Of a stretch of DNA of 15,098 bases, positions 7,244 to 14,198 are shown piece after piece; position 1 is the stretch's first letter, and every line of letters starts with the position of its first letter. This DNA comes from Sutterella parvirubra YIT 11816 (GTDB taxonomy: Bacteria; Pseudomonadota; Gammaproteobacteria; Burkholderiales; Burkholderiaceae_F), in contig NZ_JH605011.1 in NCBI RefSeq assembly GCF_000250875.1, positions 1-15,098 on the forward strand, given 5' to 3'. Below the pieces are notes generated by a model that saw only the letters and a program-made list of their open reading frames with translations, searched no databases and was not told the origin of the DNA. The position numbers and the translations under genes are program-made.

Positions 7244-7321
7244 AGGGGTATCGCCAAGCTGGCCTAAGGCACCGGATTTTGATTCCGGCATTCGAAGGTT
7301 CGAATCCTTCTACCCCTGCCA
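7244..7321 (+). tRNA. tRNA-Gln (anticodon TTG)
   Basis: The cloverleaf is complete: acceptor AGGGGTA (7244-7250) with TACCCCT (7311-7317), D stem GCC/GGC (7253-7255, 7268-7270), anticodon stem CCGGA/TCCGG (7272-7276, 7284-7288) with loop TTTTGAT and anticodon TTG at 7279-7281, variable loop of five bases, T stem GAAGG/CCTTC with loop TTCGAAT. The discriminator is G (7318) and CCA is encoded (7319-7321). The first acceptor pair is A1-U72, whereas bacterial tRNA-Gln normally has U1-A72. It lies 13 nt after ispE and 129 nt before prs, the usual betaproteobacterial position, and is probably processed from a transcript shared with one or both. Confidence 0.97.
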
Positions 7322-7450
7322 CGAACCCTTAACCCGAAGCGGGCCCGCCGGCAGCGGAGAGCGCGCTTCCGAACGGGCGGTTTCCCAAGACGCCGCCTCA
7401 ACCTCCGCGGCCGCCCGTGCGGTCCGCCTCACCAAGTAAAGAGCTCAATC

Positions 7451-8410
7451 ATGGTCACCACGGTGCCGGAAAGTATGATGGTCTTCTCGGGCAACGCCAA
7501 TCCCAAGCTTGCCCAGGCTGTGTCCCAGTATCTGAACATTCCGCTCGGCCAAGCGACGGTCACCCGTTTCAGCGACGGCGAAGTGATGGTTCAGCTGCTT
7601 GACAACGTCCGCGGCAAGGACGTCTTCATCCTTCAGAGCACCTGCGCTCCGACGAACGACAACCTGATGGAGCTGATGATCATGGTCGACGCGTTGAAGC
7701 GCGCCTCGGCCCGCCGCGTCACCGCCGCCATCCCGTACTACGGCTATGCGCGCCAGGACCGTCGTCCCCGTTCGACCCGCGTCGCCATCTCGGCGAAGGT
7801 CGTCGCGAACATGCTCCAGGCCGTCGGCGTCGACCGCGTCCTCACGATGGACCTCCACGCGGACCAGATCCAGGGCTTCTTCGACATCCCGGTCGACAAC
7901 ATCTACGCGACGCCGGTGCTTCTGAACGACCTTCAGTCGCGCAAGCTCGAAGACCTCATGGTCGTCTCGCCCGACGTGGGCGGCGTGGTGCGCGCCCGTG
8001 CGATGGCGAAGGCTCTTGAAGTGGACCTCGCGATCATCGACAAGCGCCGTCCCCGCGCGAACGTCGCGGAAATCATGAACATCATCGGCGACGTCAAGGG
8101 CCGCACCTGCGTGATCACCGACGACATCGTCGACACCGCCGGCACGCTCTGCAACGCCGCGGGCGCCCTGAAGGAGCGCGGTGCGAAGGCCGTCTACGCC
8201 TACATCACGCACCCGGTGCTCTCCGGCGCCGCCATCGAGCGCATCACGAATTCGGCCCTCGACGAACTCGTCGTCACCGATACGATTCCGCTCTCCGAGG
8301 CCGCCGAAGCCTGCCCGAAGATCCGCCAGGTCTCCTGCGCCGCGATCATCGGCGAAACCCTCCTGCGCATCGCGCGTGAGGACTCGGTGAGCAGCCTCTT
8401 TACCGAATAA
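7451..8410 (+). CDS. prs: Ribose-phosphate pyrophosphokinase (PRPP synthase)
   Basis: This 319-residue cytoplasmic enzyme makes phosphoribosyl pyrophosphate from ribose-5-phosphate and ATP for purine, pyrimidine, His, Trp and NAD synthesis. Class I motifs are visible: TRFSDGE at 38-44, the flexible-loop region [12 protein letters not shown] at 94-105, [11 protein letters not shown] at 134-144, and the PRPP-binding loop [13 protein letters not shown] at 221-233. Length is close to E. coli Prs (315). An AAAGAG a few bases upstream of the ATG serves as Shine-Dalgarno. The leader of 129 nt after the tRNA has no clear promoter of its own, so expression probably comes from the ispE-internal promoter or from the operon. 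An intrinsic terminator follows 13 bp after the stop. Confidence 0.97.
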   Translation: MVTTVPESMMVFSGNANPKLAQAVSQYLNIPLGQATVTRFSDGEVMVQLLDNVRGKDVFILQSTCAPTNDNLMELMIMVDALKRASARRVTAAIPYYGYARQDRRPRSTRVAISAKVVANMLQAVGVDRVLTMDLHADQIQGFFDIPVDNIYATPVLLNDLQSRKLEDLMVVSPDVGGVVRARAMAKALEVDLAIIDKRRPRANVAEIMNIIGDVKGRTCVITDDIVDTAGTLCNAAGALKERGAKAVYAYITHPVLSGAAIERITNSALDELVVTDTIPLSEAAEACPKIRQVSCAAIIGETLLRIAREDSVSSLFTE

Positions 8411-8423
8411 GTTTTCTACCGCT

Positions 8424-8458
8424 TCCCCGCGGTTGGTCGCGACTGCGGGGAGTTTTTT
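8424..8458 (+). terminator. Intrinsic terminator after prs
   Basis: Stem TCCCCGC (8424-8430) pairs with GCGGGGA (8445-8451), with a further self-complementary GTCGCGAC inside the loop, followed by six Ts at 8453-8458. It separates prs from rplY by termination or attenuation. Confidence 0.85.
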
Positions 8459-8488
8459 CATCAACTCAATCTCTCACTGGAGAATTTC

Positions 8489-9088
8489 ATGAAAGTCATC
8501 GCCACCACGCGTCAGACGCAAGGTACGAGTGCGAGCCGCCGCCTTCGTCGTGCGGACAAGCTGCCCGGCATCATCTACGGCGGCACCCAGCCCGCGACGC
8601 CGATCGAGCTCGAACACAATCCGATCTTCTACGCTCTGCGCAAGGAAAAGTTCCACGCCTCGATCCTGACGATGGAATTGGACGGCAAGGAAGAACTCGT
8701 TGTTCTCCGCGCCTTCCAGATGCATCCGTACAAGCCGCAGGTCATGCACATCGACTTCCAGCGCATCGCGCCGGACGAAAAGGTCACGATGCGCGTGCCG
8801 CTGCACTTCTCCGGCGCCGAAGAAAGCCCGGCCGTCAAGCTGAGCAAGGCCATCATCTCGCACGCCGTTTCCTACGTCGAAGTCACCTGCCTGCCGCTGC
8901 AGCTGCCTGAATTCATCGCCGTCGACCTCTCCAAGATGGAACTCGGCATGACGCTGCGCGCCACCGACATCGCCATGCCCGAAGGCGTGACGGTCCACAA
9001 CGACGTGGTCGTCGCCTCGGTCATCGCCCCGGTTGAAGAAGAAATCATCGGCGCGGCTGAAGAAGCCCCCGCTGAAGAAGCCAAGTAA
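8489..9088 (+). CDS. rplY: 50S ribosomal protein L25, Ctc (TL5) form
   Basis: This 199-residue ribosomal protein binds 5S rRNA in the central protuberance. The N-terminal L25 domain (MKVIATTRQTQGTSASRRLRR..., GIIYGG at about 27-32, HIDFQRI at about 89-95) is followed by the C-terminal Ctc/TL5 beta domain from about residue 100, ending in a Glu/Ala-rich tail. E. coli L25 has only the first domain (94 residues); the long form is usual in betaproteobacteria. A strong Shine-Dalgarno GGAGA lies at 8479-8483, six bases before the ATG. It is flanked by terminators on both sides and either receives readthrough from prs or uses a promoter that I do not see in the short gap. Confidence 0.96.
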   Translation: MKVIATTRQTQGTSASRRLRRADKLPGIIYGGTQPATPIELEHNPIFYALRKEKFHASILTMELDGKEELVVLRAFQMHPYKPQVMHIDFQRIAPDEKVTMRVPLHFSGAEESPAVKLSKAIISHAVSYVEVTCLPLQLPEFIAVDLSKMELGMTLRATDIAMPEGVTVHNDVVVASVIAPVEEEIIGAAEEAPAEEAK

Positions 9089-9111
9089 TCCTTAGCTTCC
9101 TTCGACACCTG

Positions 9112-9146
9112 AAGGCCCGCAGGGGAAACTTCCGCTGCGGGCCTTT
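9112..9146 (+). terminator. Intrinsic terminator after rplY
   Basis: An 11-bp perfect stem (AAGGCCCGCAG at 9112-9122 with CTGCGGGCCTT at 9135-9145), 12-nt loop, followed by TTTGCGTTG. It is a strong hairpin with a short U tract. Confidence 0.88.
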
Positions 9147-9322
9147 GCGTTGTGCGGCCGCGAGGCCGCCCCCCAAACACCCCGTGAAGCCCGCCACCCC
9201 GGGCGCCCACACCCCACACCGCAGGCCGCCTCTTTTCTCTCGCGGCCCCGTCAACTCCGCCCTTCGTCCCATCCGCAGCTCTTCATTCGTGCGGGACCGA
9301 TCGGCGCACTTTGGAATCATCA

Positions 9323-11152
9323 ATGGCCACCTTCGCCGAACTCGGACTCTCCGAAAACCTCGTCTCTTCGCTCACGCAGATGGGCTTTGAAGAACCCACC
9401 CCCATTCAGGAAGCCGCGATCCCCGCGCTCCTTTCCGGCGCCGACGTGTTGGGCCAAGCCGCCACCGGCACCGGGAAGACCGCCGCCTTTTCGCTCCCGC
9501 TCCTCGAGCGCCACGTGATCGGCACCGAAGCCGAAGACCCCGTGCTTCTCATCCTCACGCCCACGCGTGAACTCTGCCTTCAGGTGAGCGAAGCGCTCCA
9601 CAACTACGGCCGCGACGCGGGCGTGCTCGTGACGCCGATCTACGGCGGGCAGGAGTACGGCCGCCAGATCCGCGCCCTGAAGCGCGGCACCCACGCCGTC
9701 GTCGCCACGCCGGGCCGCGCGCTGGACCACATCGAAAAGGGGACCTTGAAGCTTCGCAACATCCGCGCGGTCGTCCTCGACGAAGCCGACGAAATGCTCG
9801 ACCTGGGCTTTGCGGACGAACTCGACGCGATCTTCGAAGCGCTCCCCGAGAACGCCCAGACGGCGCTCTTCTCGGCGACGCTCCCCCCGCGGATCGCCCG
9901 CATCGCCGAAGAACACCTCACCGACCCCGTACGCATTCAGATCGCGCGCGAAAAGACCGAAGAAGGCGAAGCGCCGCGCGTGCCGCAGATCGCCTACGTC
10001 GTGGGTCACAACTACCGTCAGGCCGCCCTGGGCCGCATCCTCGACATCGAGGGCCCCGAGCTCGCCATCATCTTCACGCGCACCCGCAATGAAGTGGACG
10101 AACTCACCGAGGGCCTGCGCGCCCGCGGCTGGAGCGTCGAAGCGCTCCACGGCGGGCTCGATCAGCCGACCCGCGACCGCGTGATGCGCCGTGCGCGCGC
10201 CGGTCAGGTCGACGCGATCGTCGCGACCGACGTCGCCGCCCGCGGGATCGACCTCGAAAACCTCACCCACGTCGTCAACTACGGCATTCCCGCCTCGTAC
10301 GAAACGTACGTGCACCGCATCGGCCGTACGGGCCGCGCCGGGCGCACCGGGACCGCGATCACGATTCTGGAGCCGCGCGAACACCGCCATCTGCGCAACA
10401 TCGAGCGCATCACGAAAGCCCGCATCGAAATCCGTTCGGTGCCGAGCGCCGACGACGTCGCCGCCCGCCGTCTCGAACAGACGAAGGCCGCGATGACCGA
10501 GATCCTCGAAGCCGGGGAGCTCGACCGCTGGCGCGTCATCGTCGAGCAGCTCTGCGAAGAAAACGATCCGTTCGACGTCGCCGCCGCGGCGCTCCGCCTC
10601 GCGGAAGAAGCCGAAGGCCGCACGGACGACGACACCGACATTCCGGCCTTCGCGCCCTTTGAGCGCCGCCGCAACGACCGGGGCGAGCGCGGTGAGCGCC
10701 GCAATGACCGCCCCCGCCGCGAACGCTCCTCCGAACCCGAACCCGGCATGACGCGCCTCTTCTTCGGCGCGGGCCGCGATGCGGGCGTGCGCCCGGCGGA
10801 CGTCGTCGGCGCCGTCGCGAACGAAGCCGGGATCAACTCCCGCTCGATCGGCGCGATCGACATCGCCGAGCGCTTCACGATCGTCGAGGTCGAGAGCGAA
10901 CTCGCCGAACAGGTGGTGAACGCCCTCCAGGGCATCCGCTACAAGGGCCGCAACGTCACGGTGAAGCTCGATCAGCCGCGCCGCTTCGAAGACCGCGGCG
11001 AACGTTCCGAACGCCGCGCGCCGCGCGAAGACCGTGAAGACCGTCAGGACCGCGAAGAGCGCGGCGCCCGCCGGTTCGACCGCTTCGACCGCTTCGATCG
11101 TGGTGACCGCAACGACCGCTTCAACCGGGGCGGCCGCGGTCCCCGCCGCTAA
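9323..11152 (+). CDS. deaD: DEAD-box ATP-dependent RNA helicase, DeaD/CsdA type
   Basis: This 609-residue RNA helicase is likely to act in ribosome assembly and RNA turnover, often cold-induced. Start ATG 9323 (MATFAELGLSENL) is preferred; a TTG four codons upstream is possible. Core motifs in order are the Q motif EEPTPIQ, Walker A ATGTGKT at 47-53, PTRELCLQ, TPGR, DEAD at 153-156, SAT at 184-186, IIFTRTRNE, ATDVAARGID, and HRIGRTGRAG at 331-340. After a basic linker (about 448-472) comes a DbpA-like RNA-binding domain (about 476-552), then an Arg/Asp/Gly-rich tail to the end, with short tandem repeats. Domain order and length resemble E. coli DeaD (629). It lies between rplY and pth, which are often adjacent elsewhere; its stop codon overlaps a -10-like element for pth. 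Confidence 0.93.
   Translation: MATFAELGLSENLVSSLTQMGFEEPTPIQEAAIPALLSGADVLGQAATGTGKTAAFSLPLLERHVIGTEAEDPVLLILTPTRELCLQVSEALHNYGRDAGVLVTPIYGGQEYGRQIRALKRGTHAVVATPGRALDHIEKGTLKLRNIRAVVLDEADEMLDLGFADELDAIFEALPENAQTALFSATLPPRIARIAEEHLTDPVRIQIAREKTEEGEAPRVPQIAYVVGHNYRQAALGRILDIEGPELAIIFTRTRNEVDELTEGLRARGWSVEALHGGLDQPTRDRVMRRARAGQVDAIVATDVAARGIDLENLTHVVNYGIPASYETYVHRIGRTGRAGRTGTAITILEPREHRHLRNIERITKARIEIRSVPSADDVAARRLEQTKAAMTEILEAGELDRWRVIVEQLCEENDPFDVAAAALRLAEEAEGRTDDDTDIPAFAPFERRRNDRGERGERRNDRPRRERSSEPEPGMTRLFFGAGRDAGVRPADVVGAVANEAGINSRSIGAIDIAERFTIVEVESELAEQVVNALQGIRYKGRNVTVKLDQPRRFEDRGERSERRAPREDREDRQDREERGARRFDRFDRFDRGDRNDRFNRGGRGPRR
11075..11101 (+). repeat. Tandem 9-bp repeat in the helicase tail
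   Basis: Three consecutive copies of TTCGACCGC (the third is TTCGATCGT) encode Phe-Asp-Arg triplets in the disordered tail. In-frame repeat number could vary between strains. Confidence 0.7.
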
Positions 11153-11155
11153 AAT
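11150..11155 (+). promoter_or_regulatory. -10-like element TAAAAT for pth
   Basis: TAAAAT matches five of six -10 positions and includes the helicase stop codon TAA; it lies 34 bp before pth. No good -35 is visible at the right distance. The same hexamer occurs before the TPR gene. Confidence 0.3.
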
Positions 11156-11189
11156 AGCGCGTCCACTCCATTCCCCCTTCAGGTAAGTC

Positions 11190-12365
11190 ATGTCGAAGGC
11201 AATCCGTCTGATCGTGGGGCTCGGGAACCCCGGCCCCGAATACGCGGGCACCCGTCACAACGCCGGGTTCCGCTTCGTCGACGCGCTCGCGCGCCGCGAA
11301 GGCGCCGTCATGCGCGAAGAGCGCAAGTTCCAGGCGGAAGTGGGCCGCATCCGCGTGGGCGAGCGTGAGGTTTGGCTCCTGAAGCCCCTCACGTTCATGA
11401 ACAACTCCGGCCGCGCCGTGCAGGCCGCCGCGCAGTACTACAAGATCTCGCCCGAGGAGATCCTCGTCGCGCACGACGAGCTCGACATCGACCCGGGTCA
11501 GATGCGCCTGAAGCAGGGCGGCGGCCACGCCGGCCACAACGGTCTGCGCGACATCGCCGCGCAGCTGGGCACCCCCGACTTCTGGCGCCTGCGCCTCGGC
11601 GTCGGCCACCCGCGCCGCCTCCAGATGGCGCAGCAGGTCTTCGACTTCGTCCTCTCCGCGCCTTCGCGCGAGCACCAAGCGGCTTTGGACGCCTGCATCG
11701 ACGCCGCCCTCAAGGTGGTGAACGACATGGCCGAAGGCGACATGACGAAGGCGACGCGGGCGCTCGCACCCTTCTCGGGCTCGAAGAAGGCCGAGAAGGA
11801 CGACGCGAAGAAGGAAGCCGCGCCAAAGAAGGGCAAGGGGAAGGCCTCGGGCCCGAAGCGCGGGCCCATCCTCGTGAGCGCCTGCCTTTTGGGTGAAGCC
11901 TGCCGCTACGACGGCCGCACCGTCCCGAGCGTGCGTCCGATCCTCGAAGCCCGCGGCTACCGCGAAGGCGACATCGTGGCGTTTTGCCCCGAAGTCGCGG
12001 GCGGCCTCTCCGTTCCGCGCGACCCCGCCGAGATCATCGGGGGTGCGGGCGCCGAAGTCGTCGAGGGCCAGGCCCGGGTGAAGACCCAAGCGGGCGTCGA
12101 CGTGACGGACGCGTATCTCAAGGGCGCCCGCGACGCGGTGGCGCTCGCGAGAAAGCGCGGCGTCGCCTGCGCGCTCATGCGCTCGAAGAGCCCCTCCTGC
12201 GGGCGCGACAGCGTCTACGACGGCACCTTCACCGGGACGCTTCGTCCCGGCCAGGGCGTCGCCGCCGACCTGCTCACGCGGCGCATGATCCCGATCTACA
12301 CCGAGACCGAGCTCGATCAGGTCCCCGAAGGGCCTGCCGCGCCGACGGACTCGCCTACAATCTGA
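11190..12365 (+). CDS. pth: Fusion of peptidyl-tRNA hydrolase (Pth) with a DUF523/TudS-type domain
   Basis: This 391-residue protein has two domains. Residues 1 to about 193 are complete Pth, which releases tRNA from prematurely dropped peptidyl-tRNA: N13, catalytic H23 (TRHNAG), N71 (TFMNNSG), D96 (VAHDELD) and H116/N117 (GHNGLRD) are all present. Residues 195-225 form a Lys/Ala-rich linker. Residues 226-391 are a full-length DUF523 domain with [13 protein letters not shown] (C232, C238), [13 protein letters not shown] (C266) and [10 protein letters not shown] (C337). DUF523 includes TudS, an iron-sulfur enzyme that removes sulfur from thiouracil. The reading frame runs through without stop or overlap, and ychF follows 74 nt later. 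Elsewhere Pth ends at about 190 residues. Both domain calls are firm; the joint function is inferred to be linked to tRNA or thiolated nucleotides. Confidence 0.92.
   Translation: MSKAIRLIVGLGNPGPEYAGTRHNAGFRFVDALARREGAVMREERKFQAEVGRIRVGEREVWLLKPLTFMNNSGRAVQAAAQYYKISPEEILVAHDELDIDPGQMRLKQGGGHAGHNGLRDIAAQLGTPDFWRLRLGVGHPRRLQMAQQVFDFVLSAPSREHQAALDACIDAALKVVNDMAEGDMTKATRALAPFSGSKKAEKDDAKKEAAPKKGKGKASGPKRGPILVSACLLGEACRYDGRTVPSVRPILEARGYREGDIVAFCPEVAGGLSVPRDPAEIIGGAGAEVVEGQARVKTQAGVDVTDAYLKGARDAVALARKRGVACALMRSKSPSCGRDSVYDGTFTGTLRPGQGVAADLLTRRMIPIYTETELDQVPEGPAAPTDSPTI
12334..12361 (+). promoter_or_regulatory. Possible promoter for ychF
   Basis: TACAAT (12356-12361, 5/6) overlaps the last codons of the pth fusion; CTGCCG (12334-12339, 3/6) lies 16 bp upstream. 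The -10 is good, the -35 weak. Confidence 0.35.
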
Positions 12366-12383
12366 GCAACCGTATTTCCAACG

Positions 12384-12410
12384 GGCGGCGCGCCCCTTAG
12401 GCGCACCGCC
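12384..12410. repeat. Inverted repeat between pth fusion and ychF
   Basis: GGCGGCGCGCC (12384-12394) and GGCGCACCGCC (12400-12410) form an 11-bp stem with one mismatch and a five-base loop. No T-run follows, so it is probably an mRNA leader structure of ychF and not a terminator. Confidence 0.45.
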
Positions 12411-12439
12411 TCATCCAACCGAATCGACCGAGAAGAATC

Positions 12440-13534
12440 ATGGGTTTGAAATGTGGCATCGTCGGGCTTCCCAACGTGGGCAAGTCGACCATCTTCAACG
12501 CGCTGACGAAGGCCGGCATCGCGGCGGAGAACTATCCCTTCTGCACCATCGAGCCGAACGTGGGCGTCGTTGAAGTGCCCGATCCCCGCTTGAAGGCCCT
12601 CGCCGAAATCGTCAAGCCCGAACGCGTCGTGCCCGCCGCCGTCGAATTCGTCGACATCGCGGGCCTCGTCGCCGGCGCGAGCAAGGGCGAAGGCCTCGGC
12701 AACCAGTTCCTCGCGAACATCCGCGAGTGCGACGCCATCGCCCACATCGTGCGCTGCTTCAACGACGACAACATCGTCCACGTCTCGGGCCGCGTCAATC
12801 CGATCGACGACATCAACGTCATCAACACCGAGCTCGCGCTCGCCGACCTCCAGACCGTGGAAAAGGCGCTGAACCGCTACTCGAAGCAGGCGCGCTCCGG
12901 GGGCGACAAGGAAGCGCTGAAGCTCGTCCTCGTCCTGGAGAAGATCCAGCCCGCCCTGAACGAAGGGAAGTCGGTCCGTTCGGTGGACCTGACCGCTGAA
13001 GAGCTCGCCACGATCCGCCAGCTCTTCCTCCTCACCGCCAAGCCCGTCATGTACGTCGCCAACGTCGAGGACCACGGCTTTGAAGGGAACCCGCTTCTTG
13101 ACGCCGTGCGCGAATTCGCCGCGACAGAAAACGCTCCGGTCGTCGCCGTGTGCGCGAAGACCGAAGCCGACATCGCCGACCTCGACGAAGAGGACAAGGC
13201 GATGTTCCTCGAAGACATGGGCATGCACGAGCCCGGTCTCGACCGCGTGATCCGCGCGGGCTACGACCTCCTGGGCCTTCAGACCTACTTCACCGCCGGC
13301 GTGAAGGAAGTCCGCGCCTGGACGATCCACAAGGGCGACACCGCGCCTCAGGCCGCGGGCGTCATCCACACCGACTTCGAGCGCGGCTTCATCCGCGCCC
13401 AGACGATCGCCTACGAAGACTTCATCGCCTTCAAGGGTGAAAAGGGTGCGCAGGAAGCGGGCAAGATGCGCGCCGAAGGGAAGGACTACGTCGTCAAGGA
13501 CGGCGACGTCATGAACTTCCTCTTCAACGTCTGA
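12440..13534 (+). CDS. ychF: Obg-like ATPase YchF
   Basis: This 364-residue cytoplasmic P-loop NTPase of the Obg family (OLA1/YchF) binds ribosomes and is linked to translation and oxidative stress responses. Motifs are P-loop GLPNVGKST at 9-17, switch region with [20 protein letters not shown] at 72-91, a coiled-coil insertion and the C-terminal TGS domain ([15 protein letters not shown], ending DVMNFLFNV). Length equals E. coli YchF (363). The nucleotide-specificity motif reads NVED at 208-211, where YchF normally has NxxE (NVNE in E. coli); Asp at the fourth position is as in GTP-specific Obg proteins. GAGAAG before the ATG is a fair Shine-Dalgarno. It follows pth as in many proteobacteria and is closed by a strong terminator. 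Confidence 0.96.
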   Translation: MGLKCGIVGLPNVGKSTIFNALTKAGIAAENYPFCTIEPNVGVVEVPDPRLKALAEIVKPERVVPAAVEFVDIAGLVAGASKGEGLGNQFLANIRECDAIAHIVRCFNDDNIVHVSGRVNPIDDINVINTELALADLQTVEKALNRYSKQARSGGDKEALKLVLVLEKIQPALNEGKSVRSVDLTAEELATIRQLFLLTAKPVMYVANVEDHGFEGNPLLDAVREFAATENAPVVAVCAKTEADIADLDEEDKAMFLEDMGMHEPGLDRVIRAGYDLLGLQTYFTAGVKEVRAWTIHKGDTAPQAAGVIHTDFERGFIRAQTIAYEDFIAFKGEKGAQEAGKMRAEGKDYVVKDGDVMNFLFNV

Positions 13535-13552
13535 TCGACGAAGAGATCATCC

Positions 13553-13573
13553 GGAGCGGCGATGCGCCGCTCC
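13553..13573. repeat. 9-bp perfect hairpin just after ychF
   Basis: GGAGCGGCG, loop ATG, CGCCGCTCC. It lies 18 bp after the ychF stop and only a few bases before the terminator hairpin. It has no T-run of its own and may protect the 3' end or assist termination. Confidence 0.55.
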
Positions 13574-13577
13574 CGCG

Positions 13578-13617
13578 AATGGGCCGAATCCACGGATTCC
13601 GGCCCATTTCGTTTTTT
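13578..13617 (+). terminator. Intrinsic terminator after ychF
   Basis: AATGGGCC-GAATCC pairs with GGATTC-CGGCCCATT (one bulged base) to give a long stem with a tiny loop at 13578-13608, followed by TCGTTTTTT to 13617. Confidence 0.85.
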
Positions 13618-13646
13618 CGGAGCGGTTTCCGGGCGTCTTCCGCCCT

Positions 13647-13652
13647 TATACT
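13647..13652 (+). promoter_or_regulatory. -10 element TATACT for the XRE regulator gene
   Basis: TATACT matches five of six consensus positions, 34 bp before the start codon of the regulator and just after the ychF terminator. The -35 region (about 13624) is not recognisable. Confidence 0.35.
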
Positions 13653-13686
13653 CAAAGAAGCAACTCCCACGACCATCCGCACGAAC

Positions 13687-14055
13687 ATGGCGACGACATC
13701 GACCAAACAACGACAGGACATGGGGGCGCGCCTGCGCCTCGAGCGCGAGCGCCTCGGGTACGAACCCCGGCAGATCGCGCAGCTCCTCGGCGTGCCGCTC
13801 GACGTCTACGAGCGCTTCGAAAAGGGCGAAGCCGACCCGGGCATCTACCGCATGCCGCGCCTTGCGGCCTGCGGCTTCGACGTGCTCTACGTGATCACGG
13901 AGGAGCGCCACCTGGCCGTTGAGGAAGAAAGCGAACTCCTGAACCGCTTCCGCGAACTCTCGCAGCGCGGCCGCGCCTCGATCTTCACGACCCTGGACGC
14001 CCTGGAGCGCCTCGCCCCCAATCTGCGCCGCGAACTCCGGAAGCGCTTCCGCTGA
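13687..14055 (+). CDS. Small XRE-family helix-turn-helix regulator
   Basis: This 122-residue putative DNA-binding protein has an XRE/Cro-type helix-turn-helix at about residues 14-70 (MGARLRLERERLGYEPRQIA, LLGVPLDVYERFEKGEADP), followed by a short helical C-terminal part (about 78-120) ending in a basic stretch that may serve for dimerisation. There is no peptidase, cupin or sensory domain. Start ATG 13687 is chosen because it gives a normal lead-in to the HTH and lies after the -10; an ATG at 13579 would place the start inside the ychF terminator. It is monocistronic between two terminators, next to ahpC on the same strand. The target is unknown; the resemblance is to short phage- or accessory-type XRE regulators. 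Confidence 0.8.
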   Translation: MATTSTKQRQDMGARLRLERERLGYEPRQIAQLLGVPLDVYERFEKGEADPGIYRMPRLAACGFDVLYVITEERHLAVEEESELLNRFRELSQRGRASIFTTLDALERLAPNLRRELRKRFR

Positions 14056-14068
14056 CCGGTGCCCTCAC

Positions 14069-14090
14069 AACCGCTCTCCGGAGCGGTTTT
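14069..14090 (+). terminator. Intrinsic terminator after the XRE regulator gene
   Basis: AACCGCTC (14069-14076), tetraloop TCCG, GAGCGGTT (14081-14088) followed by TT. The stem is 8 bp and perfect; the T tract (TTTT counting the stem) is short. Confidence 0.65.
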
Positions 14091-14123
14091 CGCGGCGTTC
14101 ACAATAGATTTCATCTCTTGCGC

Positions 14124-14152
14124 TTGCACGAGCGATAAACGCGTGCTAGGAT
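14124..14152 (+). promoter_or_regulatory. Probable ahpC promoter
   Basis: TTGCAC (14124-14129) and TAGGAT (14147-14152) are spaced by exactly 17 bp, giving a start near 14159 and a leader of about 40 nt. Around it lie two ATAG/CTAT-like half-site pairs (ATAG at 14104 with CTCT at 14115; ATAA at 14135 with CTAG at 14146), each with the 7-bp gap seen in OxyR sites. OxyR control is plausible but unproven. Confidence 0.5.
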
Positions 14153-14166
14153 CCTTTCAACTTAAT

Positions 14167-14190
14167 TGAGAACCCTTCTCATCGAGAGGA
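14167..14190 (+). promoter_or_regulatory. ahpC leader with two competing hairpins and Shine-Dalgarno
   Basis: TGAGAA-CCC-TTCTCA (14167-14181) is a perfect 6-bp hairpin. Its right arm can alternatively pair with the Shine-Dalgarno: CTTCTC (14175-14180) with GAGAGG (14184-14189), six pairs including one G-U. The Shine-Dalgarno GAGAGGA (14184-14190) is eight bases from the ATG at 14199. The two stems cannot form together. Confidence 0.45.
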
Positions 14191-14198
14191 TCCAACCC

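Noticed and set aside
7240..7322. Reverse-strand peptide beginning [15 protein letters not shown]
   Set aside because: This is the antisense of the tRNA-Gln gene, a known type of false protein annotation.
7343..7378. Possible terminator hairpin (GCCCG/CGGGC) after tRNA-Gln
   Set aside because: The stem is only five pairs with a large loop, and the downstream TTT is too short; not supported as a terminator.
7445..8464. Reverse-strand open frame opposite prs
   Set aside because: Antisense shadow of a highly conserved enzyme gene; no start signals and no family resemblance.
9147..9322. Gap upstream of the helicase gene searched for a promoter or riboswitch
   Set aside because: Only GC- and Pro-codon-like sequence without a good -10/-35 pair or an extended conserved structure was seen.
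9320..11251. Reverse-strand open frame of over 600 codons opposite the helicase gene
   Set aside because: The forward strand has all DEAD-box motifs; the antisense translation is Val/Asp/Arg-rich low complexity and extends into pth.
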